A DNA stretch of 64,000 bases from an uncultured Microcaldota archaeon (GCA_903851445.1 CAINOH010000009.1:87908-151907); one strand, 5' to 3'. Positions 33,321-41,589 are shown, counted from the stretch's first letter. Notes: generated from the letters alone by a model not told the origin. Program-made: numbers and translations.

Positions 33321-33634
33321 ATATGCGGGCGCACACCATGGAAAACCCTAACGGCATCAAGAGACGCTTTATCGTGAAACACTGCACTCCATTTACTAAG
33401 GTGGGGTGCCCGGGAATTGGCCACCTTGTTCAGCTGGCGGACAGGGCATATGAAAACCCCGATGCCCAAAAACGATTCTACTTATCACTGAAACCCTACG
33501 AGAAAGACAGGTCATTCGACCGGGTGCCAAAGACAATGGCAGAACTTCCATTGATACACAGCGAAAATGACTACAAAATAATCCGAAGTGAGCTGCTGAA
33601 ACGAAAATTCGCAAGAAAACTCAAAAGGCCCTAA
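33317..33634 (+). CDS. Hypothetical protein
   Basis: A 105-residue basic soluble protein whose ATG overlaps the srp54 stop (ATGA), so it is translationally coupled. It contains FIVKHCTPFTKVGCPGIGHLVQLADRAYENP (Cys near 23 and 31) and a charged C-terminal helix ending RKFARKLKRP. Not recognised. Coupling to srp54 is the only functional hint. Confidence 0.55.
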   Translation: MNMRAHTMENPNGIKRRFIVKHCTPFTKVGCPGIGHLVQLADRAYENPDAQKRFYLSLKPYEKDRSFDRVPKTMAELPLIHSENDYKIIRSELLKRKFARKLKRP

Positions 33635-33705
33635 GCACAGGCTTCAATGTCTGAATGCCACAACAGAATAAAACCCCCTTTCCCTAATTGTTGCGGTTTT
33701 GAACC

Positions 33706-34602
33706 TTGAACTTCGAGCTCATACGTGTCGCAGCCGCCCTGTTGGGAACCGGCGCCGCCGCATACCAGGATGCGAAGACCAGCTTCATCGACGACAAGCT
33801 CACGCTCTCGATGATTGCGCTCGGGACGCTGTTCAATATCCTTGTGTTCAACTGGGACTTCGCGCTCTACTCGATAGGCATAACCGCGGTCATTTTTGCT
33901 GTCGGGTACCTGCTTTACCGCGCGGGCCAGCTTGGCGGCGGCGACGTTTTGCTTTTCTGCGGGCTGCAGGCCCTCTTGCCATTCTACCCCTCGCAGGCGA
34001 TGGCACAGGTTACGTCCGCAATCGGGCTTGCGGCGCAGCAGCAAATAATCTTCTTCGAACCACTACTCCCGTTCTTCGTCTCAATCTACCTTGCAAGCTC
34101 TTTCCTCGGGATGGCAATAAGCGGCTACGTCTACGCGTGGAAGCTTTACAAAAAGACTGGCTTCCGGAAGCTGCGGCCAAACTACGCGCTGGGCGGCGCA
34201 ACTCTTGCAGCCGCACTGTTCATAGTGTACTGGCTCAGCGCCGTGTTCGAGATTGCACCACAGAAAACCGCTATTGTCGGCCTCTTCCTTGCGCCTGCGG
34301 TGTTCCTCGTGATTTTCAAGAAGGACGTTTCGGAGAAGGTCGCGTTGCGGTGGATACCGCGAAAGGATTTCCAGGACGAGGACATAATCAGCACCGAATT
34401 GCTCCCGCAGAAGATCGTTGAAAAGTACAAAATAGAGCGCGTGCTCACCACGGAACAGCGCAAGGTCTTGGAAAAAGTGGAGCGCGAGGAAGGCATCCAC
34501 AAGTTCCCTGTGCAGAAGGACCTGCCGCGCTTCGGGCCTTACGTTCTCGCAGGATTAGTCGTCTGCCTGTTCGTTCCCGACCTTCTTTCGCTCCTATTTT
34601 AG
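33706..34602 (+). CDS. Type IV prepilin peptidase (A24 family; archaeal class III signal peptidase)
   Basis: A 298-residue polytopic aspartic peptidase. The two catalytic Asp motifs are AYQDAKTSFIDD near residue 21 and GQLGGGDVLLF near residue 75 (GxGD type). A long cytoplasmic stretch (about 205-275) lies before the last helix. The start is TTG 33706. It would cleave the class III prepilins at 21-29 kb. The enzyme is longer than bacterial TFPPs; the extra C-terminal part resembles EppA/FlaK-type archaeal proteins (family knowledge). Confidence 0.85.
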   Translation: MNFELIRVAAALLGTGAAAYQDAKTSFIDDKLTLSMIALGTLFNILVFNWDFALYSIGITAVIFAVGYLLYRAGQLGGGDVLLFCGLQALLPFYPSQAMAQVTSAIGLAAQQQIIFFEPLLPFFVSIYLASSFLGMAISGYVYAWKLYKKTGFRKLRPNYALGGATLAAALFIVYWLSAVFEIAPQKTAIVGLFLAPAVFLVIFKKDVSEKVALRWIPRKDFQDEDIISTELLPQKIVEKYKIERVLTTEQRKVLEKVEREEGIHKFPVQKDLPRFGPYVLAGLVVCLFVPDLLSLLF

Positions 34603-34604
34603 CC

Positions 34605-34616
34605 CTTATTTTATTA
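34605..34616 (+). promoter_or_regulatory. TATA box of the LonB-like gene
   Basis: CTTATTTTATTA is centred about 29 bp before ATG 34640, indicating a nearly leaderless transcript. Confidence 0.5.
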
Positions 34617-34639
34617 GCCTTGCCGCGCATTCTACTGTT

Positions 34640-36091
34640 ATGGCAGAAACTGAATTTCCCTACTTGTCAGCCGAGACTACCGAGGACATAGAAATACCCC
34701 GGAACCCCTTGGAGCAGGTCATCGGCCAGGACGAGGCAGTGAAATACTGCAAGATTGCCGCGCTCCAGCGAAGGCACGTTTTGATGGTGGGCCCGCCCGG
34801 CACCGGAAAGTCGATGCTTGCACAGGCAACTGCATACTGCCTACCAAAGCCCGAGCACGAAATCAGCGTGCTGCACAACCCGGAGAACCCCGAGCATCCG
34901 ATTATCGAGATTCTCTCAAAGGAGCAGATACTGCGGGAAAAGAAGCTTGCAAAACAGCTTGAAGGAAGGCTTGTTGATGCCCGCGAGGTGCCGTCGTTCG
35001 TAGCCGAGCGTCTCGGATACAGGTGCAGGCGCTGCGGAAAATTGTCGCGGCCCCAAGATGGCGCGTGCCCCTCTTGCGGCATGGACAAGTATGCAAACGA
35101 AAGTTCGCCCTTTGGGGACCTCCTTTTTCCGCACATGCCAACAGGACAGAAGACGCGCGTGCACACAACCCGCTCAACCGAGGACGGACACGAGGAAATC
35201 ATAGTCTATGAGGGGGCCGGAGAGAAAATCCGCGTGATGGACCAGGTCTCGCTCGAGAAGCTCGACTTGCAGAAGAGGAAGGCCCCCCGAAAGACGATCA
35301 TACCCCTTAACCGCAAGAACTTCGTGGTCGCAACCGGCGCCTCGGAGACCGAACTCTTGGGAGACGTGCGCCACGACCCGTACGGCGGCCACGCACAGAT
35401 TGGCACCCCGCCGTACACGCGGGTTGTCGCAGGTGCGATGCACGATGCGCACGAGGGCGTGCTGTTCATTGACGAAATCTCGTCGCTGCACAACATCCAG
35501 CGTTTCCTCCTTACCGCAATGCAGGAAAAAAAATATCCCATAGTCGGCAGGAACCCGCAGTCAAGCGGCGCTTCGGTGCGGGTTGACGACGTGCCCTGCG
35601 ATTTCGTGCTCATGGCCGCTTCGAACATCAATGACATCCCGTACATCCTGCCGCCGCTCCGCTCGCGCATCATCGGAAACGGCTACGAGCTGCTCTTGCA
35701 GACTACGATGCCGGACACTGCCGCGAACCGCCAGAGGCTTGCACAGTTCGTCGCGCAGGAAATCAAGAAGGACGGCAAGATCCCTCCTGCAACCCTTGCC
35801 GCAGTCGAGGCGGTGATTGCGGAGGCGCGGCGCCGCGCAAAGAAAGTCGATGGCGCCGAGGACGCTCTTACGCTCCGTCTTCGCGAGCTTTCCGGGGTGG
35901 TCAGGCTTTCTGGGGACCTTGCAGTCACCGAGCACGCGCCGCTCATCGACGAGGGCATGATTGCGCGCTCGATAATCCGCAGCAAGAACATTGAGGAGCA
36001 GCTGTCGGAAAGGTACGGCTCGGTGTGGAACGCCAACAAGTCGGAGATAATCTCAACCGAACCACACAGGGACCAGAAGGAGATACGCTGA
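34640..36091 (+). CDS. LonB-like AAA+ ATPase lacking the protease domain, with zinc ribbon
   Basis: A 483-residue protein. The AAA+ core matches archaeal LonB: IGQDEAVK, Walker A GPPGTGKS (51-58), GDVRHDPYGGHAQIGTPPYTRVVAGA, Walker B GVLFIDEI (273-280), sensor MAASN and arginine finger LRSRI. Archaeal LonB is usually over 600 residues, with a Ser-Lys protease domain after the ATPase and two membrane helices between Walker A and B. Here that insertion site holds a zinc ribbon (Cys129, 132, 143, 146) and the protein ends after the lid. A remodelling ATPase rather than a protease is suggested (inference). ATG 34640 appears leaderless. Confidence 0.85.
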   Translation: MAETEFPYLSAETTEDIEIPRNPLEQVIGQDEAVKYCKIAALQRRHVLMVGPPGTGKSMLAQATAYCLPKPEHEISVLHNPENPEHPIIEILSKEQILREKKLAKQLEGRLVDAREVPSFVAERLGYRCRRCGKLSRPQDGACPSCGMDKYANESSPFGDLLFPHMPTGQKTRVHTTRSTEDGHEEIIVYEGAGEKIRVMDQVSLEKLDLQKRKAPRKTIIPLNRKNFVVATGASETELLGDVRHDPYGGHAQIGTPPYTRVVAGAMHDAHEGVLFIDEISSLHNIQRFLLTAMQEKKYPIVGRNPQSSGASVRVDDVPCDFVLMAASNINDIPYILPPLRSRIIGNGYELLLQTTMPDTAANRQRLAQFVAQEIKKDGKIPPATLAAVEAVIAEARRRAKKVDGAEDALTLRLRELSGVVRLSGDLAVTEHAPLIDEGMIARSIIRSKNIEEQLSERYGSVWNANKSEIISTEPHRDQKEIR

Positions 36092-36190
36092 CTATAAAAA
36101 ATAAAGCAAAAGGGCAGAAGAACAGACTGAAAAAAGAGACCTGAATAAAAAATAAATAAAATGAAGAAAAAAAGAACGCTAATTTTTCAA

Positions 36191-36655
36191 TCAGCGCCTA
36201 TAGGATTTCTTTGCAGCCGCGGCCTCTCTTGCCAGCTTCTCGCGGTGCGCGCGGACTGCCTCGATTATGGCCTGCTTGTGGCGCTCCGGGACGTTGTGCT
36301 CGTACTCCTCAATCGGGAACACGAACTTGCCGGCCTGGTAGACCATAAGGGCGATTACGAGGAAGCCGAGCCAGAGCATGAAGTCTGCTGTTGGCGTGAG
36401 CAGCACGCCGATGATGTCCTGGAGCGAGAACGCCGTCGGGCTTGACGGGTATGCTGTTGCGGACATCGTCCAGCCGAAGAACTGCGGGATGAGCGTTGGG
36501 TTGACCTCCGCTGCCCGGACCTTTTCCATTGTAAGGAAGATGTTGTATGCGGCCTGCATCACCTTGAGCATGAAGGTGACTATCAAAAACGAGCCGGCAA
36601 GCTTGAGAAGGTGCAACTTCGTGTCGCCTATCTTGAACCACAACATCCTGCGCAT
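36191..36655 (-). CDS. Membrane protein with charged C-terminal helix, unknown
   Basis: A 154-residue protein from ATG 36655; the frame is open further upstream but the extension looks non-coding. Two or three hydrophobic helices occur at about 15-35 and 82-106, then a positively charged helical tail (ERHKQAIIEAVRAHREKLAREAAAAKKSYRR). Not recognised. It is convergent with the LonB-like gene and divergent from the small membrane gene at 36835. Confidence 0.6.
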   Translation of the reverse strand: MRRMLWFKIGDTKLHLLKLAGSFLIVTFMLKVMQAAYNIFLTMEKVRAAEVNPTLIPQFFGWTMSATAYPSSPTAFSLQDIIGVLLTPTADFMLWLGFLVIALMVYQAGKFVFPIEEYEHNVPERHKQAIIEAVRAHREKLAREAAAAKKSYRR

Positions 36656-36782
36656 ATGAAACACTTCCCCGGGCGCCCTAATGGCCTTGGTTGGCGCGTT
36701 CGGACTTAGGAATCGATTACCTTTTGGCACAATTTAAGCCTTTGTCAGAGTATGAAAATGCACAAGGAAGGCCAAAAAGGAA

Positions 36783-36793
36783 GGCTTAAATAC
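36783..36793 (+). promoter_or_regulatory. TATA box of the 36835 gene
   Basis: GGCTTAAATAC, centred about 47 bp before ATG 36835, predicts a leader of about 20 bases. Confidence 0.4.
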
Positions 36794-36834
36794 CAATTCG
36801 ACAATATGTTACTACGCAGAAAGAGTGACAAATA

Positions 36835-37065
36835 ATGAGGACTTACGAATCCGCGCTGGACATAATCTTCGTCGCAATCGACTTCATAGTGGGCGCGCTG
36901 ACCATACCCCTGCGCATACTGTTCCCGAACGTTCCCGGCATCTCGCTTGACGGAAAGCTCGCCATGGGACCGTACTGGGGCAGCTCAATACCATACGACA
37001 AGTCTGACTCGTGGGGAGTCTGGTTCTGGGTAATGCTCCTAGGCCTCGTTGTTGCCTTCATGTAG
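36835..37065 (+). CDS. Small two-helix membrane protein, unknown
   Basis: A 76-residue protein. The first helix IIFVAIDFIVGALTIPLRILF (about 9-29) and the last helix WVMLLGLVVAF (about 62-75) flank a loop rich in Gly, Ser and Pro. Not recognised. It has its own TATA box and lies head-to-head with 36191. Confidence 0.58.
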   Translation: MRTYESALDIIFVAIDFIVGALTIPLRILFPNVPGISLDGKLAMGPYWGSSIPYDKSDSWGVWFWVMLLGLVVAFM

Positions 37066-37109
37066 GCCGCGCTAAAAAAAAGCGGCTAAAGAACATACTC
37101 CGCCAGCCA

Positions 37110-37325
37110 CTACTGCCCAAAAAACGAACGGATTTTCGAAAACAGCGAGCCGAATAATCCTGTTTCAGCAGGCTTTTGCGTTTGGGGCTTGGTTCCTGCA
37201 GCTTGCGACGCAGTCCCGTTTTCTTTCGGAACATAGGACTCGAGCACCTGCACACCCGCCTCGTCAGGAGGCGTGCGCTCCTCTGCATCCTTTGAGGTTA
37301 CGGATACTACTCTCGGCCGGTCCAT
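37110..37325 (-). CDS. Small hydrophilic protein with amphipathic C-terminus, unknown
   Basis: A 71-residue protein. The first 55 residues are charged and Pro/Gln/Thr-rich (low complexity), and the last 15 form an amphipathic, Phe-rich helix (GLFGSLFSKIRSFFGQ) that could touch membrane. ATG 37325. Not recognised; coding status rests on length and codon use only. Confidence 0.45.
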   Translation of the reverse strand: MDRPRVVSVTSKDAEERTPPDEAGVQVLESYVPKENGTASQAAGTKPQTQKPAETGLFGSLFSKIRSFFGQ

Positions 37326-37387
37326 GCACAGTGTTTTGCGACAAACGGGCTTTTATTTCCTAATGCAAATAAAGATTGAAGATTTTC

Positions 37388-38008
37388 ATGGCCCGACAAT
37401 ATACTTTCTATTCCTACTACCTTGTGGCTGCCTGCGTCGCAGTATTCCTGCTCCAGCTGGCGTTCGCGCCGGCGTCGCCTACTGGCAAGGACTGGTTCAC
37501 CGGACTATTTGCACTAACACCGAATCTTGTGATTGCCCAGCCGTGGACTCTCGTCACCGCGATGTTTTTGCACGGCGACTGGACGCACATTTTCTTCAAC
37601 ATGTTCGCCCTCTACATGTTCGGCCCCTACCTGGAATACAAGATAGGCGGGAAGCGCTTCCTGCTCCTCTATTTCACAGCTGGGATTATCGGAAACATAG
37701 GCTATGCCTTGCTTTCGCCAAGCGCGTTCATCCCTGGGCTGGGAGCGTCCGGCGCAATATATGGCATAATGGCCGCGCTGGCCATGCTGGAGCCCAACCT
37801 GGAGGTATACCTTTTCTTCATCACCCCGCTGCCTTTGTGGATTGTAATGTTCTTCTGGGCCCTGGTCAACCTTTGGGGTACTTTGAGCCTGGCCGGAGGC
37901 ATAGGCTATTCCGCCCATCTGGCAGGGGGCCTGGCCGGAGTCGTTTACGCCTACTGGCTCAAAAAGAAGAACGCCAAGCTCTTGGATAGTTACGGGCTCG
38001 ATTACTGA
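37388..38008 (+). CDS. Rhomboid-family intramembrane serine protease
   Basis: A 206-residue protein with six membrane helices, from ATG 37388 (an in-frame TTG upstream is less likely). The HGDWTHIFFNM segment supplies His67 and Asn71, the nucleophile is Ser121 in GLGASGAIYG, and the partner is His177 in YSAHLAGG. All catalytic residues are present. It cleaves membrane-helix substrates, which are unknown here; surface proteins with C-terminal anchors in this window are conceivable targets (inference). Confidence 0.94.
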   Translation: MARQYTFYSYYLVAACVAVFLLQLAFAPASPTGKDWFTGLFALTPNLVIAQPWTLVTAMFLHGDWTHIFFNMFALYMFGPYLEYKIGGKRFLLLYFTAGIIGNIGYALLSPSAFIPGLGASGAIYGIMAALAMLEPNLEVYLFFITPLPLWIVMFFWALVNLWGTLSLAGGIGYSAHLAGGLAGVVYAYWLKKKNAKLLDSYGLDY

Positions 38009-38152
38009 TTTTCAAAAACCCAAAAAAAGCTGAAAACAGGGTTAATTTGAAAATGTGAGTTTCTAGCTTCTTGGAAAAACTTAAAAAAAGAGAGTTTTAC
38101 GGTTTACCGCAATTGTTAGAAGCTGATGCCAATCCTGGTTTCTGAGCCAAAA

Positions 38153-38443
38153 TCAGAAGATATATTCGAAAAAGATGCCTGCTCCGAAAGCAAGGAAAAC
38201 TGAAATAATCAACTTCGTCCCAGAATCAAGCGTGGCAGCGGGCCCGCCAACACCCAGCAGGGCCTCGAGGATGGGGGTAAAATAAAGCACAAGAAAGGTC
38301 ACGATCACGACGGAAACAGAGAAGGGCAGGGCGCGGCGGCCCTCAATGCTATCTATTGTGCTGCCCGCACTCTCGTCGGGCTCGCCGACAGTATCGGTCG
38401 TGTCTTCGAAACCCTCGTCTGCACCATTGGTTGTATCCTCCAT
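38153..38443 (-). CDS. Acidic N-tail membrane protein, unknown
   Basis: A 96-residue protein from ATG 38443. An acidic Thr/Glu/Asp-rich N-terminus (about 1-35) is followed by two hydrophobic helices (about 41-62 and 78-95, ending GIFFEYIF). Not recognised. It follows the Nre gene by 92 bp on the same strand. The 144 bp between it and the rhomboid gene are A-rich convergent spacer with no gene that I can see. Confidence 0.55.
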   Translation of the reverse strand: MEDTTNGADEGFEDTTDTVGEPDESAGSTIDSIEGRRALPFSVSVVIVTFLVLYFTPILEALLGVGGPAATLDSGTKLIISVFLAFGAGIFFEYIF

Positions 38444-38535
38444 CCGATTGCCCCCAAGATATTGATTTGCTACCCGGCTATAATCGTTTCTTTTGCCTGC
38501 TGACCTGAATCCCAAACAGCACCCATTCACGCAGC

Positions 38536-39804
38536 CTAAAAGTATGCAGAAAGTCGCGTCTGACCCATTATCCTGCTCTTTGCAAGGTAGGAGGATATGG
38601 GGTTCTTCAACCTTGGAGCTAAGTAACCCAAGGCTTCCTTGAGCGTTGCGAACTTCGCATCAGCTCCCTTTCGCAGGGCGTTGCGCGCGTTCTCGCGTAC
38701 CTCCCACACACCCACTGGAATGTCATAGCCTTCATCTATCTCTCGAATTACGAGGACCTTTGCCTGGCGCCCAAGTGCTAGCAGTGCCTCTGCAGCTGCA
38801 AACCGGCCGGCATAGTAGCCGCCGCCCTCTTCCTTTGCGTAGTCGCTCCTGCCTCCAAAGCCCTCGTACTCGTGGGCTATGCTTGCGGTGCTGCCAAAGG
38901 CGTTCCAGGCGGTCCCGGGGGTCCAGCACTCGAACTGCTCGAACTCCCACGTCCCGGGAAGCAGGAGGATTTCGAAGCGGTTGTGCAGGTACTCGCTGGA
39001 GAAGGCCAGTACCTCCGATATGGTTTCGAAATTACGGACCTTGACCAAGTGGTCGTCAGCAACAATCTTGTCAGAGGCTGTGATGCTCCAGCGGGTCGGA
39101 ACCATCTTTTTTCTGTCTTTTTTGCCCAAAAGCCCGGCGGATAGGAGCTTTTGTATGTAATAGGAGCCGAAATCGTGCTCCAAAAGCTCTGAAACCGCCG
39201 TTCGCGCGTCCAAATTCTCTTCCAACAAGGTGCTTGTCTTTTTTGGTATGCTCGGGTTTGAAGTCACGCGTAGCTTGGAAAAGGGTCCGGACGGCCCCAT
39301 CGGCTGGACTACTTCGGAAAAGGAAATCCTGTAAGTGGGAACCTTTGCAAATGATACTTCCATGTCAACCGGGTTCTCCGCAAGAAGCGCGTAAGAGAGT
39401 TCCTCCATCTCGCGAGTGGGCTTTCGCACGCTAGAGCGCTGCATCCCCCGCGCAAAACCTGCACGGAAACTTATGATGTCTTTTATCGGAGTGCCGAACC
39501 AGTTCGAAGGGTCGTCGCACAGGAGCGCATTCTGGCTCGAGATTGCGTCGTCAAAAGACACGAGCGGCCCAGCATAAACTTCAGGATATCCAGCCCGGCC
39601 CACGAACAAGTTAGGCGGTGAAGGACCGAAGATGTCCTTCTTTAGGCTCTGCGCCTTTGGAGCGATCACTTCAATGCGATCAAGTATGGGACACGCACGC
39701 AGGCCGCACAAGAGCCGACCGCCCTTGCACTGCACGCAGAGCCGTCCGTTGTCTGTGAGCTTGCGCATCTGACTTGGACTCTGGGCGGAAAGTGCTATGG
39801 CCAT
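38536..39804 (-). CDS. Nre-family DNA repair protein (NreA/NreB) with PIP motif
   Basis: A 422-residue protein. The N-terminal Cys cluster (LCVQCKGGRLLCGLRACP), LFVGRAGYPEVYAGPLVS, IISFRAGFARGMQ and the central FEILLLPGTWEFEQFECW belong to the archaeal Nre family, implicated in repair of alkylation and crosslink damage with PCNA. The C-terminus QTRLSAYF is a complete PCNA-interacting motif, as known in this family. It is divergent from the AAA+ gene across a 370-bp intergenic region with repeats. Confidence 0.9.
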   Translation of the reverse strand: MAIALSAQSPSQMRKLTDNGRLCVQCKGGRLLCGLRACPILDRIEVIAPKAQSLKKDIFGPSPPNLFVGRAGYPEVYAGPLVSFDDAISSQNALLCDDPSNWFGTPIKDIISFRAGFARGMQRSSVRKPTREMEELSYALLAENPVDMEVSFAKVPTYRISFSEVVQPMGPSGPFSKLRVTSNPSIPKKTSTLLEENLDARTAVSELLEHDFGSYYIQKLLSAGLLGKKDRKKMVPTRWSITASDKIVADDHLVKVRNFETISEVLAFSSEYLHNRFEILLLPGTWEFEQFECWTPGTAWNAFGSTASIAHEYEGFGGRSDYAKEEGGGYYAGRFAAAEALLALGRQAKVLVIREIDEGYDIPVGVWEVRENARNALRKGADAKFATLKEALGYLAPRLKNPISSYLAKSRIMGQTRLSAYF

Positions 39805-39887
39805 CTTTTTTCACAAAAAACCTTACGCCATGCTGTGGATTGGAACGAATAAAATTGGGCGCGCGGCCCGTTTCCGCTGAAAATGTT

Positions 39888-39913
39888 TGTAGTGCCTAAC
39901 TGTAGTGCCTAAC
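39888..39913 (+). repeat. Perfect 13-bp tandem repeat
   Basis: TGTAGTGCCTAAC occurs twice head to tail with no mismatch (39888-39900 and 39901-39913). It lies about 85 bp upstream of the Nre start and 7 bp before a TATA-like TTTATAAA (39920-39927) reading rightward. It could be a regulator site or a recent slippage duplication. Confidence 0.8.
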
Positions 39914-39986
39914 TTTGATGTTTATAAAGGCCCTGCAAGGACGAATGGCGCAAATTCTCCATCCAACCCTTGCACAACAAACTTAC

Positions 39987-40137
39987 TTGTCTTTTACGTG
40001 TCTCGTATATGTCTCTTAGATGCCTTTTACATCTTGGTTGTGGCTTGTAAATGTCTTTTACAACTATGCAACCGGAAAAACCTTGTAAGAGACTTGCAGT
40101 TCCACTATTTACCAAGGCTTTTAAATCTCCCTTACAA
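39987..40137 (+). repeat. Array of 13-bp iteron-like elements upstream of the AAA+ gene
   Basis: The consensus is close to ATGTCTTTTACAA. Copies start at 39987, 40009, 40020, 40051, 40083 (inverted) and 40125; the 40051 copy is part of a 19-bp element with a 7-bp inverted repeat (TTGTAAA/TTTACAA, 40045-40063). Start-to-start distances are 22, 11, 31, 32 and 42 bp, all near multiples of a 10.5-bp DNA turn. The surrounding 370 bp are much more A+T-rich than the window. The last copy sits just after the TATA box of the AAA+ gene. Origin iterons or an autoregulatory operator are the main options. Confidence 0.7.
40117..40127 (+). promoter_or_regulatory. TATA box of the AAA+ gene
   Basis: GCTTTTAAATC predicts transcription start near 40148, before GTG 40159 and ATG 40174. 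The last array element (40125-40137) overlaps its downstream edge, a position where a bound protein would block initiation. Confidence 0.45.
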
Positions 40138-40173
40138 ACTTTGTCTACGAAAAATCAAGTGGATGTAAAGAAC

Positions 40174-41568
40174 ATGGAAAAGGTCTTTGAGGCAAAGCAG
40201 GCGCTCATGTCCGCGCTGGGCTGGAGCGAGAACCCGTTCGTAAAAGACCTGCGGCTTGAGAACAAGGAAGAGTTCTTGAAGTTCTATTGCCCGTTCGAGT
40301 CCGCAAGCATGCTCAAGAAGCTCGCGTTCGACACCAAGGCGTGCATCCTTTTAGGGCCGAAAGGCGTCGGGAAGACTTCCGCTTTGCACTATGTCATGTA
40401 TTCCCTCCCAAAGGAGGAGTTCGTGGCCTTCTTTTTCAAGCAGCCTCCTGAATCGCTCGACGAGTTCGCAGCCGAGATTGGCGCTGCAAAGCACGGCATC
40501 GTGCACAAGATACGCAGCCTGTTCGCAGGGAAGAAGCCAAAGGGCTCCACCCGTGGCCAGATTGCCGAGCGCGTGAAATATTTTGACAACCGCAAGGTCG
40601 TGTTCTTCATAGACGAGGCGCACCTTTTGCGCAATGCAGACATGTACATGGAATTCAAGTACTTGCTTGACGAGTTGCCGGACTTGCGGATGGTGCTTTG
40701 CGCGCTTTCAAAGGACAGCTTCCCCGACTCGCTCCTGCACATAGTGGGCGAGGGAAGTGTATTCTACCGCAACAAGTTCACCGAAAAGGAGATGCGCGAA
40801 ATCATAGCGCACCGCATTTCCGCCGTCGGCGGGAGCGGACTCGTGCCGTTCGATGCTGAATTCCTCGAGAAAACTTTCACCGAGCAGAACCTGCTCACTC
40901 CGCGCTACGTTTTTGACGAGCTGAACAACTACCTGGCGGACCTTGCGCTTGATGAGAAAAGGATGGACAGACTTCGCGCAAGGAAGCCGAAAGTCGTTTC
41001 GATTTCAGACGAGAGGAGGGCAGAAAACCCCGCGACCGCCTCTGGTGAAAAAAAACCCACAATAATTTCCTCTGACGGCATCGACCTTGAGAAGGAATAC
41101 GAGCACGACACGCTCGTCGCAGACATTATTGCCGAGTCAAGGAACGCACAGCAAAAAAAATCAAACGAAAGGAACATTGTTGACGCTGACGAGGAAGTGG
41201 ATGTCAAGGAAATGGAAGCGTCCGGCGACTCCGGACCAAAAGGCAACGGCCAAACGCTCAGCTTCCTCACCACGATACACGCGGAATGGTGGGTGCAGCT
41301 TTCGCCGTCCCAGCAGCAGATCCTGAGCCTCCTGCTCCCAAGCCAAGCCGGGCTCACGCTTGCACAGATTATGGCAAAGACCAAGCTTTCGCAGAACACC
41401 GCGTTCAACGCGCTCTACCAGCTCCGAGGCGACGACAAGGCGGAGATTGCCCGGAAGTCGGAAGTGCCTTTCCCGCTCATCAGCGTAAAGAAGCAGGTTG
41501 TCGGAAAGAAGAAGCGCAACATCTACTTTGCGAATGAGAAAATCCGGAACATTTTCACGACGAACTGA
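40174..41568 (+). CDS. AAA+ ATPase with C-terminal winged helix (ExeA/Orc1-like)
   Basis: A 464-residue protein from ATG 40174; the open frame reaches back to 40051 but crosses the repeat array and promoter. LGWSENPFVKD at the N-terminus, Walker A GPKGVGKTS, Walker B VVFFIDEAHLL and an AAA lid (about 200-260) recall ExeA/GspA-type and Orc1/Cdc6 ATPases. An acidic, disordered linker (about 285-375) leads to a winged helix (PSQQQILSLLLPSQAGLTLAQIM... near 400-460). It could be a DNA-bound initiator or regulator acting at the adjacent repeats (inference). It is not a clear Cdc6. Confidence 0.72.
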   Translation: MEKVFEAKQALMSALGWSENPFVKDLRLENKEEFLKFYCPFESASMLKKLAFDTKACILLGPKGVGKTSALHYVMYSLPKEEFVAFFFKQPPESLDEFAAEIGAAKHGIVHKIRSLFAGKKPKGSTRGQIAERVKYFDNRKVVFFIDEAHLLRNADMYMEFKYLLDELPDLRMVLCALSKDSFPDSLLHIVGEGSVFYRNKFTEKEMREIIAHRISAVGGSGLVPFDAEFLEKTFTEQNLLTPRYVFDELNNYLADLALDEKRMDRLRARKPKVVSISDERRAENPATASGEKKPTIISSDGIDLEKEYEHDTLVADIIAESRNAQQKKSNERNIVDADEEVDVKEMEASGDSGPKGNGQTLSFLTTIHAEWWVQLSPSQQQILSLLLPSQAGLTLAQIMAKTKLSQNTAFNALYQLRGDDKAEIARKSEVPFPLISVKKQVVGKKKRNIYFANEKIRNIFTTN

Positions 41569-41589
41569 AAGGATGAAAAGGTGATTTGC

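Noticed and set aside
36092-36190. Possible remnant of a LonB protease domain after the ATPase
   Set aside because: Only 99 bp of A-rich spacer lie before the convergent gene, and no frame encodes a Ser-Lys dyad region, so a simple frameshift does not explain the missing domain.
39945-40019. A 24-codon frame after the TATA-like box at 39920
   Set aside because: It ends inside the repeat array, and the TATA spacing does not place transcription start clearly at its ATG; probably chance.
39987-40137. CRISPR array
   Set aside because: Repeats are only 13 bp, imperfect, partly inverted and with variable short spacing; no cas genes are present.
39905-40168. An 87-codon open frame across the repeat array
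   Set aside because: It is A+T-rich, low in coding character, has no ribosome-binding site, and consists of the repeated regulatory motifs.
40051-40173. N-terminal extension of the AAA+ protein back to 40051
   Set aside because: The extension runs through the repeats and the TATA box at 40117-40127; the encoded residues look unlike the folded domain.
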